Both the position numbers and the translations under genes were made by a program. Of a stretch of DNA of 64,000 nt, positions 41,893 to 51,489 are shown one piece after another. Below the pieces are notes generated by a model. That model saw only the letters and a list, made by a program, of their open reading frames with translations. It made no database searches and was not told where the DNA came from. Source of the DNA: Robiginitomaculum_A sp036478535 (GTDB taxonomy: Bacteria > Pseudomonadota > Alphaproteobacteria > Caulobacterales > Maricaulaceae); assembly GCA_965224735.1 (NCBI GenBank), contig OZ245059.1, positions 2,046,001 to 2,110,000 on the forward strand, in the 5' to 3' direction. How positions within the stretch are numbered: position 1 is the stretch's first letter; the number at the start of each line of letters is the position of its first letter.

Positions 41893-43739
41893 GCAATAAA
41901 GACGATCATATCCAAATGATGAACCGCAGATCGGTCCTTATCGGGCTTGGTGGTCTTTGCATATTTAATGTTCTGGCTTCTCGTCTTTATTATTTGCAAG
42001 TTGTTCGTGCTGAGGATTACCGTGTGTTGTCGGACAAAAACCAGTTTAACTTTAATATACTTCTGCCAGAACGTGGCCGTATTTTAGATCGATATGGAGA
42101 AGCCCTTGCTATGAATAAGCAGGATTTTAGGTTTGTCTTGGTTCCTGAAAGAGTACAAGACATTGACAAAACTCTGAATAAAATCGGAAAAATATTACCG
42201 CTTAGCCAACTATCTCGAAAGCGAATAAAAAATGACATCAGGCATAATGCAAAATTTATCCCAGTTCTTATTGATGAACATGTAGAATGGTCAGTCTTTT
42301 CTGCGCTTAATATTAATTTGCCAAATATTCCTGGGCTTGTGCCTGTAGAAGGAAAACGCCGCTCATATCCAAATGACGGTGTCTTTGCACATACATTAGG
42401 ATATGTAGGAAAAGTAGGGCAAAAACCCTTAGAAAGTGATGAAGATTCGCTCCTCAGGCAACCAAGCTTTAGAATTGGGAAAACGGGTATAGAGCAAAGC
42501 TTTGATAAAGTTCTGCGCGGAAAGGCTGGACGGCAAAAAGTTGAAGTAAATGCAATTGGACGCATTGTACACGAATGGGAATCTGACAAAAAAGAAGCCA
42601 CACCTGGGCAAGATGTCTGGCTGACTTTGGATGCTGGCTTGCAGCGATATTCTGCCTCTTTGTTTGGAGAAGAAAGTGGCGGCGTTAGTGTTATTGATGC
42701 AAAGACTGGTGAATTGCGTGTTTTGCTCTCTATGCCGACATTTGATGGGAATTTATTTGTATCGGGTCTATCAAGTTCAAAAATGAAAGCCTTAAATGCT
42801 GATCCCAGTCGGCCACAGTTTAATAAAGTTCTTGGCGGGGGGTATCCGCCTGCCTCTACTTTTAAAATGGTTGCTATGTTGGCTGCTCTTAAAAGCGGCT
42901 TGATTAATCCGCAACACCCTGTGTTTTGCAGCGGAAAAATAGAGCTTGGCGACCGCATTTTTCATTGCTGGAAACGCCACGGTCATGGATGGATGAATAT
43001 GCATGACGCTTTGCAGCACTCGTGCGATGTTTATTTCTACGAAATTGTACAACGTCTTGGTATAGACAGGATAAAATCTATGGCGGAAAAATTAGGACTT
43101 GGGCAGAGCTATGATTTAGGCATTAACGGACAGATCAAAGGTATTATACCTAACGCAGTATGGAAGAAAGCTAATAACCATGGAACATGGCGCACTGGTG
43201 ATGCACTCAATGCGGTTGTAGGACAGGGCTATGTATTGGCCACGCCTTTGCAGCTTTCCGTCATGGTCGCACGGATAGCCAATGGAAAAAACGCAATAGA
43301 GCCTTCCCTTATTATCAATGATAATATGCGTTCTGCAAATACGCTTGATATTAACCCCGACCATATTAAATTTGTTCAAAATGCGATGCTGTCTGTGACG
43401 GAACGGGCAGGTGGTACGGCTTACAGGCCAGGGGCATTGGGTATCCCAGGCGTCAAAATGGCAGGAAAAACGGGCACGGGGCAAGTGCGCGGTATTACGA
43501 CTGCCGAACGCGCTAAAGGCGTTATCAAGAATAAATATTTGTTGTGGAAGCATAGGGATCACTCTATCTTTGTCGGGTATGCCCCTTACGATAACCCGCG
43601 TTTTGCAGCATGTGTTCTTGTTGAACATGGAGGTTCAGGGGCAGGACTCGCCGCGCAATATTGCCGAAAAATATTATCGAAAGCCCTCAAGGATGATGGA
43701 ATGGCCAATATGGGTATGCCCATCAAAAATGAAGGTTAG
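41889..43739 (+). CDS. mrdA: Penicillin-binding protein 2
   Basis: The class B transpeptidase for cell elongation, 616 residues. After one membrane helix it has the PBP dimerisation domain (LPERGRILDRYGEALAMN) and the transpeptidase with the SxxK motif in PPASTFKM, the SxN-like HSCDVYFYE and KTG in MAGKTGTGQ. It begins with GTG inside the mreD stop codon. Confidence 0.96.
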   Translation: MSNKDDHIQMMNRRSVLIGLGGLCIFNVLASRLYYLQVVRAEDYRVLSDKNQFNFNILLPERGRILDRYGEALAMNKQDFRFVLVPERVQDIDKTLNKIGKILPLSQLSRKRIKNDIRHNAKFIPVLIDEHVEWSVFSALNINLPNIPGLVPVEGKRRSYPNDGVFAHTLGYVGKVGQKPLESDEDSLLRQPSFRIGKTGIEQSFDKVLRGKAGRQKVEVNAIGRIVHEWESDKKEATPGQDVWLTLDAGLQRYSASLFGEESGGVSVIDAKTGELRVLLSMPTFDGNLFVSGLSSSKMKALNADPSRPQFNKVLGGGYPPASTFKMVAMLAALKSGLINPQHPVFCSGKIELGDRIFHCWKRHGHGWMNMHDALQHSCDVYFYEIVQRLGIDRIKSMAEKLGLGQSYDLGINGQIKGIIPNAVWKKANNHGTWRTGDALNAVVGQGYVLATPLQLSVMVARIANGKNAIEPSLIINDNMRSANTLDINPDHIKFVQNAMLSVTERAGGTAYRPGALGIPGVKMAGKTGTGQVRGITTAERAKGVIKNKYLLWKHRDHSIFVGYAPYDNPRFAACVLVEHGGSGAGLAAQYCRKILSKALKDDGMANMGMPIKNEG

Positions 43740-43741
43740 GT

Positions 43742-44872
43742 ATGAGGAAATTAATCAATAAGTTGAATGAATTAAACTGGTTTTTACCTGTTCTAGCCTT
43801 TATCGTTGGCTGTATTGGTGTTGCTATGATTTATTCTGCAACGGGAGGCGTTTGGGGATTAGGTGCAAAACAACATTTTATTCGTTTGTGCGCTGGCCTT
43901 ATTTTAATGCTTATCATTGCCAGCATAGATGTACGCATTTGGTTTCAGCTCGCTTACCCTGGTTACGTTTTTGCTCTTATTTTTCTTATATGCGTCGAGT
44001 TTTTCGGTGTTTCAGTCAATGGCTCCCAGCGTTGGCTGGATTTATTTGTTGTCCGCATACAGCCATCTGAAATGATGAAAATGGCTATGGTGCTCGCCCT
44101 TGCGCGTTTTTACCATGATCTGCCGCAATGGCGCGTTTCAAAACCTGTTGGTGTTATTGGGGTTCTTATTATTATACTAGCGCCTGTTGGTTTGATATTA
44201 CTTCAACCTGATCTTGGCACTGCTTTATTACTTGCGGCAACGGGCATCGTTTTTGCCTTCCTTTCTGGCATTAATTGGCGGGTTATTACGGGCGCGGCAG
44301 TGAGTGCCGCCATCGCGCTTCCGCTCTTTGTTCAATTTGGACTAAAAGATTATCAACGGGCCAGAATTCACACATTCCTTGATCCAAGTCGAGATCCATC
44401 TGGCGCGAGTTATCACATTATCCAGTCAAAAATTGCCTTAGGGAGCGGCGGTATTAGCGGCAAAGGCTTCATGCAAGGCACACAATCGTCCTTAAACTAT
44501 GTACCTGAAAATAGAACTGACTTTATTTTTACGGTCATTGGCGAAGAGTTTGGCCTTGTAGGCGGGTTAGGCACGATGGTGCTTTATATTCTCATTTTAG
44601 GTGTGTGCATTTGGCTTGCAAACCAATGCAGGCATATATTTTCGCGAATGCTTATTATGGGGCTTTCCATGACATTTGCCCTATATGTGTTTATTAATAT
44701 GGCCATGGTTATGGGGCTTGTACCTGTTGTTGGCGTACCCTTGCCGCTCATATCCTATGGCGGTACCGTAATGATGACGGTTCTGGCGGGATTTGGAATT
44801 ATTCTCTCTGCTCATTTGCACAGAAATAAAGAACTCCCACGCGGATCTGGGTTATTATTATCGTTTAGGTAG
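43742..44872 (+). CDS. rodA: Rod shape-determining protein RodA (SEDS glycan polymerase)
   Basis: A 376-residue SEDS-family polymerase that builds glycan strands together with PBP2. It has about ten membrane helices, and NGSQRWLDL, IQPSEMMKMAMV, LQPDLGTAL, FVPENRTDFIFTVIGEE-like YVPENRTDFIFTVIGEEFG, and VGVPLPLISYGGT are family motifs. It is the last gene of the elongation operon and starts two bases after mrdA. Confidence 0.97.
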   Translation: MRKLINKLNELNWFLPVLAFIVGCIGVAMIYSATGGVWGLGAKQHFIRLCAGLILMLIIASIDVRIWFQLAYPGYVFALIFLICVEFFGVSVNGSQRWLDLFVVRIQPSEMMKMAMVLALARFYHDLPQWRVSKPVGVIGVLIIILAPVGLILLQPDLGTALLLAATGIVFAFLSGINWRVITGAAVSAAIALPLFVQFGLKDYQRARIHTFLDPSRDPSGASYHIIQSKIALGSGGISGKGFMQGTQSSLNYVPENRTDFIFTVIGEEFGLVGGLGTMVLYILILGVCIWLANQCRHIFSRMLIMGLSMTFALYVFINMAMVMGLVPVVGVPLPLISYGGTVMMTVLAGFGIILSAHLHRNKELPRGSGLLLSFR

Positions 44873-45038
44873 TATTAAGGTAAAGAAAAGGAATTCTTGC
44901 AATACATATATTGTTCTCTTTCGTAGTTTTATTATTGTTACTAAGGGTATTATAGTAAATCTTGTTTATTTCGATTATATGTCATCATGCTGGATAATGC
45001 CACATTCCACAAGCGTAAGAATGCCCAGACAACAGCCA

Positions 45039-45296
45039 TTACGAGCGGAGTACACACTGCAATACCTTCTGCAAACCTGCCCCCATATTCGCCGGACCTA
45101 AACCCATCATACCTGGCATAGGCAAAGGTTCGCTTGGCCAGCCATATGTTTTTCCTTGCTTTATTTCTGCCGCAATTTTCGTTGTAAGCTCTGCAAAACG
45201 GGTTCGGATTTCAGCATCAAATGCATCCGCCCCATTATACCATTTATCAAACCCTGCTTCGCTGAACCAAAACTCCAAAACCGCATTCGCTTGCAT
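45039..45296 (-). pseudogene. Chimeric remnant: DUF924 N-terminus joined to foreign sequence
   Basis: The first 45 or so residues (AVLEFWFSEAGFDKWYNGAD, AFDAEIRTRFAEL) are the start of a DUF924 protein, normally about 180 residues. After TYGW the frame no longer matches. From about 45170 down to 44960, another minus frame reads FAYARYDGFRSGEYGGRFAE then TPLVMAVVWAFLRLWNVAL, which looks like the end of an unrelated membrane protein. A deletion that fused two genes explains this. The ATG lies just downstream of the acyl-CoA synthetase stop. Confidence 0.6.
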
Positions 45297-45297
45297 A

Positions 45298-47091
45298 TTA
45301 AAGCCTTAGTTTTTGGTTTTGTATTTCTTTGAAAATTTTTGGTGTGAGTTTTTCAAAGGATTTTGTCACCGGATGTGCAATATATAAATCGTCTTTGACT
45401 TTGTTTGGATCAAATCCATCTTTAACCAAATTCGTTTTTTTATACTTAAATGTACCCGTGGTATCTGTTTCTTGACACAGGCGTAAGAAAACAGGCTGTG
45501 CGTAGGAGGGCAAGACTTCTTCAATATGTTTGTAAAGTGCGCCAAGATCCAAACTCTCATGGTTAACCAAAGATGCCATGCCTGCCTTGCCATCATAGCC
45601 AGGTATTGCCACGCCATAAACATTAGCCTGTTCAACACCAGAAAACTCAGTGATTGCCGCCGCGACTTCATTCGTGGAAACATTTTCCGCTTTCCAGCGA
45701 AATGTGTCGCCCATACGATCGGCAAAATAATAATATCCCTCCTTATCGCGCCACAAAAGGTCACCCGTGCTAAACCAACGATCCCCTTTTTTAAACACAT
45801 CATGAAGGATTTTTTTCTCACTCGCTTCTTTGCTCTCATAGCCCTCATAGTGAAAACGGGCAGCACCTTGTTTGATCTCGCCAATAAGCTCACCAATTTC
45901 GCCAGGACTTGTGCGCTCACAAAACCCGTTTTTATCTTTGTTATGCTGCCTGTTTTCAACGTCATAGCGAATAAGATCACCATTATATTCCTTGCGAAGA
46001 TATTCAGGAATACGCCCAACAGAACCCATTTTTCCTTCAAAGTTTATCAAGTTAATATTGCCCTCGGTAGCGCCATAAAACTCGACCACATGTGGAATGT
46101 TAAACCGCGTGACAAATTTATCCCACACTTCAGGACGAAGACCATTGCCAACTATGCAGCGGATTTTATGGGCACGCTCGTGCGCATCCTTTGGAGCATT
46201 AAGCAAGAAACGGCATAGCTCCCCCACATACATAAACATAGTGGCTTCAAAACGAACCGCATCCGACCAAAAACTAGATACGGAAAACTGTTCTCGAATA
46301 ATAACAGCCCCACCCTGCATGATCGCCATTCCAACGCCGCAAAGCCCGCCCGTTGCATGGTAAAGCGGTAAAACCATCATCATTTTATCTGTTTGCGTGC
46401 TAGCGGAGGGAACAACGAATCCTCGCATATAATACTGTGCGCGCACATGAGTGACTTTAGCGGCCTTGGGCATGCCCGTTGTACCAGAGGTAAACATTTT
46501 CATGAATAAGTTCCCAGCCTTAATTTCAACCCGATGTTCTCTGCTAGGGCGTATGCTACTGTGCGCACCTAAATTGTCCGTAAAACCTTCTAGGCCAGCC
46601 ACGACCCCAAATGCGCTATAGGCTACGAGGTTTTTACGAAGGTCAGCTTTGGCGCTTTTCCAGGCATTCTCAAGCTGTTTATCAACTAATGCGCCTTTAG
46701 CATTGGCAATACTAACGCAATGGGCCAATGCTTTAGCTCTCAGCTGATAATTTATTAAGGCAGGAATAACTCCAATTTTTGAGAGCCCAAACCAAATCGC
46801 GACATATTCAAATCGGTTAATGATAAAAACCGCAATTGTGTCACCTTTTTTAAAGCCTTCCGATAAAGCCCAATGCGCAACTTTATTGGCATATGCATCA
46901 AACTCCAAAAAACTCCATTGCCGATCATCTGATATGAAAGCCGTATTATTTGGATATTTGTCAATGACACGCTCAATATCATCAGTAACAAGGTTCGTTG
47001 AATCTACGTTAACATTATCAACTGCTTTTAACATCCGTTTGGAGGTCTTTATAAATTTTAATTCTCTGCGAATTTTTGAAAATAGCTTCAT
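45298..47091 (-). CDS. Long-chain or very-long-chain fatty acyl-CoA synthetase (FadD6/FATP-like)
   Basis: A 597-residue AMP-forming ligase that activates fatty acids to acyl-CoA. Motifs are TSGTTGMPKAAKVTH, the A4-A5 segment VVEFYGATEGNINL, STGDLLWRDKEGYYYFADRMGDTFRWKAENVST and the terminal KYKKTNLVKDG. The FADRMGDTFRWKGENVST form is that of the FATP/very-long-chain group rather than E. coli FadD. A minus-strand terminator lies in its leader at 47133-47162. Confidence 0.9.
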   Translation of the reverse strand: MKLFSKIRRELKFIKTSKRMLKAVDNVNVDSTNLVTDDIERVIDKYPNNTAFISDDRQWSFLEFDAYANKVAHWALSEGFKKGDTIAVFIINRFEYVAIWFGLSKIGVIPALINYQLRAKALAHCVSIANAKGALVDKQLENAWKSAKADLRKNLVAYSAFGVVAGLEGFTDNLGAHSSIRPSREHRVEIKAGNLFMKMFTSGTTGMPKAAKVTHVRAQYYMRGFVVPSASTQTDKMMMVLPLYHATGGLCGVGMAIMQGGAVIIREQFSVSSFWSDAVRFEATMFMYVGELCRFLLNAPKDAHERAHKIRCIVGNGLRPEVWDKFVTRFNIPHVVEFYGATEGNINLINFEGKMGSVGRIPEYLRKEYNGDLIRYDVENRQHNKDKNGFCERTSPGEIGELIGEIKQGAARFHYEGYESKEASEKKILHDVFKKGDRWFSTGDLLWRDKEGYYYFADRMGDTFRWKAENVSTNEVAAAITEFSGVEQANVYGVAIPGYDGKAGMASLVNHESLDLGALYKHIEEVLPSYAQPVFLRLCQETDTTGTFKYKKTNLVKDGFDPNKVKDDLYIAHPVTKSFEKLTPKIFKEIQNQKLRL

Positions 47092-47421
47092 AAAACAACT
47101 TTAGAACCTTAGCCAAAGTTTTGAAAGAAAAATAAAAAAAAAGCTCTCCTGTTAAGGTGAGCCAGTTTGGGTATGATCTGTGGGAGCAGTTCAGTTGAAA
47201 AGAGTGTTGCAACGCCTGTGCCAGTTTTAAAAAGCGATATACACACTAAATAAGGAAATATTTGCAACATTGTGTTTTAAAATAAAGCAGGTGTTCCATT
47301 TGGAAACAGGGCTCATGTAAATACAATTCCAACGTAAAAAACGGTAGTCACGGCCAAATAAAAACGCTAGGGACATACTCTAAAATCTTAAATTACAAGA
47401 TCATTAGTGGAACAATAACAA
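47092..47421. other. Intergenic region between divergent acyl-CoA synthetase and cysD
   Basis: These 330 bases must hold the promoters of both directions. Besides the minus-strand terminator at 47133-47162, I see only a short palindrome, TTCCATTTGGAA, near 47294. No gene, RNA family or regulator site could be assigned. Confidence 0.4.
47133..47162 (-). terminator. Rho-independent terminator in the leader of the acyl-CoA synthetase gene
   Basis: On the minus strand GCTCACCT and AGGAGAGC form an eight-pair stem with one mismatch and a TAAC loop, followed at once by nine T residues. It points towards the acyl-CoA synthetase start about 40 bases further. No minus-strand gene lies immediately upstream. 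It may attenuate that gene or end a small RNA. Confidence 0.6.
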
Positions 47422-48339
47422 ATGCCTCCCACATTTTGCAAACCCCTCACCCACCTTGAACGGTTAGAATCAGAAAGCATACATATAATGCGAGAAGTGG
47501 TTTCACAATGTGAAAACCCTGTTATGCTTTATAGTGTCGGAAAAGATAGCTCCGTAATGTTACATTTAGCGCTAAAAGCATTTTTTCCTTCAAAACCACC
47601 TTTCCCTTTCCTACACGTTGATACGGGGTGGAAATTCAAGGAAATGATAAAGTTTCGTGATCAACGTATGCAAGAATTAGGGCTAAAGTTACTTGTACAT
47701 TTAAATCTGGACGGCATAAAGAAAAACATCAACCCCTTCACTCATGGTTCAGATATACACACAAACATCATGAAAACGCAGGCATTGAAACAAGCTTTAG
47801 ACAAGTATAAATTCGATGCTGCATTTGGCGGCGCGCGCCGCGACGAAGAACAATCCCGCGCCAAGGAAAGAATTTTTTCATTTAGACGACCAAATCATAG
47901 CTGGGAGCCTAAAAACCAAAGGCCCGAACTTTGGAATATTTACAACACGCGTGTCTCTAAGGGAGAATCTATACGCGTATTTCCATTATCTAATTGGACA
48001 GAATTGGATATATGGCAGTACATATATAAAGAGCAAATTAAGCTGCCAAACCTATACTTTGCAGCCAAACGTAAAATAGTGGAACGTGATGGGGTATTAA
48101 TAATGGTTGACGATGATAGATTGCCGTTAAATCCAGAAGAAAAAACCATAGAAAGAATGGTTCGTTTTCGTACTTTAGGTTGTTACCCTTTAACAGGCGC
48201 TATTAAAAGTAGCGCAACAACCCTACCAGAAGTTATCCGGGAAATGTTACTTGCAAATACTTCGGAACGACAAGGACGCATAATAGATCAAGATAAATCT
48301 GCGAGCATGGAAGATAAAAAAAGGGAAGGTTATTTTTGA
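47422..48339 (+). CDS. cysD: Sulfate adenylyltransferase subunit 2
   Basis: The catalytic half of the GTP-coupled ATP sulfurylase, 305 residues, makes APS from sulfate and ATP. It has the PP-loop motif LYSVGKDSSVMLHLA, LHVDTGWKFKEMI, GGARRDEEQSRAKERIFSFR and SNWTELDIWQYIY. It overlaps cysN by four bases. Confidence 0.97.
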   Translation: MPPTFCKPLTHLERLESESIHIMREVVSQCENPVMLYSVGKDSSVMLHLALKAFFPSKPPFPFLHVDTGWKFKEMIKFRDQRMQELGLKLLVHLNLDGIKKNINPFTHGSDIHTNIMKTQALKQALDKYKFDAAFGGARRDEEQSRAKERIFSFRRPNHSWEPKNQRPELWNIYNTRVSKGESIRVFPLSNWTELDIWQYIYKEQIKLPNLYFAAKRKIVERDGVLIMVDDDRLPLNPEEKTIERMVRFRTLGCYPLTGAIKSSATTLPEVIREMLLANTSERQGRIIDQDKSASMEDKKREGYF

Positions 48340-50243
48340 TGCCGCATCGTGATCCACTTATAAAACAAGATGTCATTAGTTACTTAAAAGCGCAGGAAAA
48401 AAAAAGCTTATTAAGATTTATCACTTGCGGCAGTGTCGACGATGGTAAATCAACACTCATTGGCAGAATGCTTTATGATAGCAAATTGATATATGAAGAC
48501 CAGTTAAGAAACCTTGAAACCGCAAGTAAAAAATCTGGAACGACTGAAGATAAAATAGACTTTGCATTGCTTGTCGACGGGTTATCCGCTGAGCGCGAAC
48601 AAGGCATAACAATTGATGTTGCATATCGCTTTTTTTCTACGAACAAACGCAAGTTCATAGTTGCAGATTCACCAGGTCATGAGCAATATACACGTAATAT
48701 GGCTACAGCCGCTTCAACTGCCGATCTTGCAATATTATTGGTAGATGCAAGGCATGGTATACAAAAACAAACACGAAGGCATAGTTATATAACCTCTCTA
48801 CTTGGTGTAAAGTCGATTGTAGTCGCAATTAATAAAATGGACTTAGTAAATTATTCCGAAAACGCGTATATTTCCATAAAGGAGAAGTTTTCCAGTTTTT
48901 CGCAAAAACTTGGGTTTGAAGAAACTTGTTTTATACCCATATCGGCCCTCAAAGGTGACAATATCAAAGAGAGAAGGGCTCACATGTCTTGGTATAAAGG
49001 TCCAACCCTTATATCCCACCTAGAGAACGTAAATACGGTGCAGAACAATAATAATAAGTGCTTACGATTACCCATACAATTGGTGAGTCGCCCTAATTTG
49101 GATTTTCGCGGATTTGCAGGTACAATAGCTTCAGGGCAGCTTTCTGTTGATGATGAAATAATCGCTATTCCTTCAGGGCAACGTACACGTATAAAAAACA
49201 TTGTTACTATGGATGGGAACATGAATACGGCCTGCCAAGACCAAGCCGTAACAGTTACCTTTCAGAACGAAATAGATATATCACGTGGTGAAGTAATTTG
49301 TAATTTTAACAACCCCGCGCAAAAAACGGATCAATTCCAAGCACATATTTTATGGATGTCCGATAAGAAAATGTTCCCAGGGCGGAGTTATTTATTAAAA
49401 ACAATAAACAAAACTGTTCCTGCCAGCATTACAGAGTTGAAGCACATAGTGAACGTAAACGATCTGTCTAAAACGGCGGGGAAGACTCTTGCTCTCAATG
49501 AAATAGGGGTTTGTAATCTCTCTTTAAATGAACCAATAGCCATTGACCCTTATTCTGACCAACGCCAAACAGGTTGTTTTGTTCTTATTGATCGGCAAAC
49601 AAATGCAACAGTTGGAATGGGTGTTATTAATTTTTCTTTGCACCGTGCATCAAACATTGTTTGGCAAAAACTGGAAATAGGGAAAGCAGAACGATCAGAG
49701 CAAAAAAATCAAAGGCCAGCCATTCTATGGTTCACAGGGCTTAGCGGATCTGGAAAATCAACAATTGCCAATTTAGTTGAGCAAAAGCTCTATGACAGAG
49801 GGCACCACACTTACATACTTGATGGCGACAACCTTAGGCACGGCTTATGCAAAGATTTGGGCTTTACGGATGTCGACCGTATAGAAAATATTCGCCGCGT
49901 AAGCGAAACAGCTAAACTTATGGCAGATGCAGGCTTAATTGTAATTACTTCGTTCATATCACCGTTCAGAGCTGAGAGAAATAACGCCCGCCGCATAATG
50001 AACGACAACGAATTTGTAGAGATTTATATTAACACACCATTGGAAGTCGTAGAGAAAAGAGACACGAAAGGCTTATATGCAAAAGCGAGAAAAGGTGAAA
50101 TTAAGAATTTTACTGGTATAGATAGCGAATACCAGCCACCAACTAATCCCGATATTACAATAGATACTATAACGACAAGCGCGGATAGTGCTGCAGAAAA
50201 TATTATCGCTATTTTAGCAAAAAAGAATTACTTTAACCCTTAA
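48336..50243 (+). CDS. cysNC: Bifunctional sulfate adenylyltransferase subunit 1 / adenylylsulfate kinase (CysN-CysC fusion)
   Basis: A 635-residue fusion. The N-terminal GTPase (G1 GSVDDGKST, DVAYRFF, DSPGHEQYT, NKMD) regulates CysD. The C-terminal APS kinase, from about residue 460 (WFTGLSGSGKSTIA, DGDNLRHGLCKDLGF), makes PAPS. This is the NodQ-type arrangement. PAPS may serve assimilation or sulfation; no PAPS reductase gene is in the window. Confidence 0.96.
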   Translation: MMPHRDPLIKQDVISYLKAQEKKSLLRFITCGSVDDGKSTLIGRMLYDSKLIYEDQLRNLETASKKSGTTEDKIDFALLVDGLSAEREQGITIDVAYRFFSTNKRKFIVADSPGHEQYTRNMATAASTADLAILLVDARHGIQKQTRRHSYITSLLGVKSIVVAINKMDLVNYSENAYISIKEKFSSFSQKLGFEETCFIPISALKGDNIKERRAHMSWYKGPTLISHLENVNTVQNNNNKCLRLPIQLVSRPNLDFRGFAGTIASGQLSVDDEIIAIPSGQRTRIKNIVTMDGNMNTACQDQAVTVTFQNEIDISRGEVICNFNNPAQKTDQFQAHILWMSDKKMFPGRSYLLKTINKTVPASITELKHIVNVNDLSKTAGKTLALNEIGVCNLSLNEPIAIDPYSDQRQTGCFVLIDRQTNATVGMGVINFSLHRASNIVWQKLEIGKAERSEQKNQRPAILWFTGLSGSGKSTIANLVEQKLYDRGHHTYILDGDNLRHGLCKDLGFTDVDRIENIRRVSETAKLMADAGLIVITSFISPFRAERNNARRIMNDNEFVEIYINTPLEVVEKRDTKGLYAKARKGEIKNFTGIDSEYQPPTNPDITIDTITTSADSAAENIIAILAKKNYFNP

Positions 50244-50250
50244 CTGTTCT

Positions 50251-51375
50251 TCAACTAATGACAGTTCTGTCCGTACACCGACGCCAATTTTTGCCATCAC
50301 TAAATGCAATGATAGAACCACCAATAGCATTATCTACATAAACTTGCCCACCTTTACCAATTGTTCTAGCAGAAGGTAAATTTTTCTTCAAGTATACGGG
50401 TAACTTAAGAGGTAGACTTGCCGTCACCTTATTTGAATCCAGCCGTATCCCCTCAGTATCCCCTACCAAGAATAGGATTTGCGGGGCTGCACCAGTTATT
50501 TGCACATACAAAGTTGAACTATTCGACACCAAATAACTGGCCCCTGATGCATATTGCAAAAGTTGGGTTTTATGACCATTCCCCCCTACAACGGAGAAAA
50601 CCGATCCAGAGCCAGCCGACACAGAAGGATTAAACACCTGTACCTGTGCAAGCCCTCCTTCATGCGTTTCTTTAACATCTAAAATATTTGTTGGCCGCGT
50701 CCCAATTCCAACATACCCAGTTTGATTGTTAATCTCAAATGATGTAGAAAAATTTGCGCCATTATTGCTTGTTTTTATTGAAAAATTATCATCTCCATTC
50801 AAACCAAGTTCAACCTTGCCTGCGTAATTATTTTGGAAAATCAGGCTAGCGGTATCATTAATAGATGTCTTGTTGATTATAAGATGTACGTCACCATCCA
50901 CATTTTGATCAGCATCATTCGCACTAAACAAAATGAACTCACTTTTCACTACGAGTTTATTATTATCATCAGAATTTGCGTTAATGCCTAACCCCGCCAT
51001 ACTAACGTTCACAGAATCAAACGCCCCTGCCTCACGCATAATATTCAGCCATTCATTGCCGTCAAAGTACAAAAACGCTTCATCTTCCACATTGTAAGCC
51101 CGTAAACCAATAAAGGGATGCGTAAACTTCCAAATATCACCTGAAAATATTGCTATTTCTCCTGTATGGCCTTGCCATTCACCCGTTGGATTATCACCAA
51201 CAGTATATGTATCTGATGCTACTGGACTCTCAGGCGGAACCAATACATTCATTTTTAGTATATGCAAACTCGTCAATGTATCCAAAAGACATAATGATTC
51301 GTTGTGAGTAACGTGTTTTTGAGCCTGATTGTGCATAATGAGCGGCAATGATGAGCGTAAAGTTTTTTCTAGCAT
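50251..51375 (-). CDS. DUF2793 domain-containing, phage-tail-like protein
   Basis: The 374-residue protein begins with LPLIMHNQAQKHVTHNESLC and LLDTLTSLHI, the DUF2793 hallmark found in alphaproteobacterial prophages and gene transfer agent regions. The rest is Gly/Asn/Ser-rich beta sequence like a tail fibre, with DTYTVGDNPTGEW and a C-terminal YVDNAIGGSIIAFSDGKNWR. No other phage gene is nearby. It is convergent with cysNC, with seven bases between them. Confidence 0.78.
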   Translation of the reverse strand: MLEKTLRSSLPLIMHNQAQKHVTHNESLCLLDTLTSLHILKMNVLVPPESPVASDTYTVGDNPTGEWQGHTGEIAIFSGDIWKFTHPFIGLRAYNVEDEAFLYFDGNEWLNIMREAGAFDSVNVSMAGLGINANSDDNNKLVVKSEFILFSANDADQNVDGDVHLIINKTSINDTASLIFQNNYAGKVELGLNGDDNFSIKTSNNGANFSTSFEINNQTGYVGIGTRPTNILDVKETHEGGLAQVQVFNPSVSAGSGSVFSVVGGNGHKTQLLQYASGASYLVSNSSTLYVQITGAAPQILFLVGDTEGIRLDSNKVTASLPLKLPVYLKKNLPSARTIGKGGQVYVDNAIGGSIIAFSDGKNWRRCTDRTVIS

Positions 51376-51489
51376 AATAAATAATCTCCAATGTTGTTAT
51401 TTAGAGAATATGCTATGTAGGAATAACGTGAAAAAAATTTATTGAATTTATTTTATGTTTATCTGGTTGTGATTTTTTAAGTGTGCCAT

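Noticed and set aside
42017..42958. 313-residue minus-strand frame
   Set aside because: It is wholly antisense to mrdA, whose motifs are intact; its Ser/Pro-rich composition is that of a shadow frame.
45366..46040. 224-residue frame in another register of the acyl-CoA synthetase gene
   Set aside because: The synthetase motifs are in the main frame; this one is a shadow.
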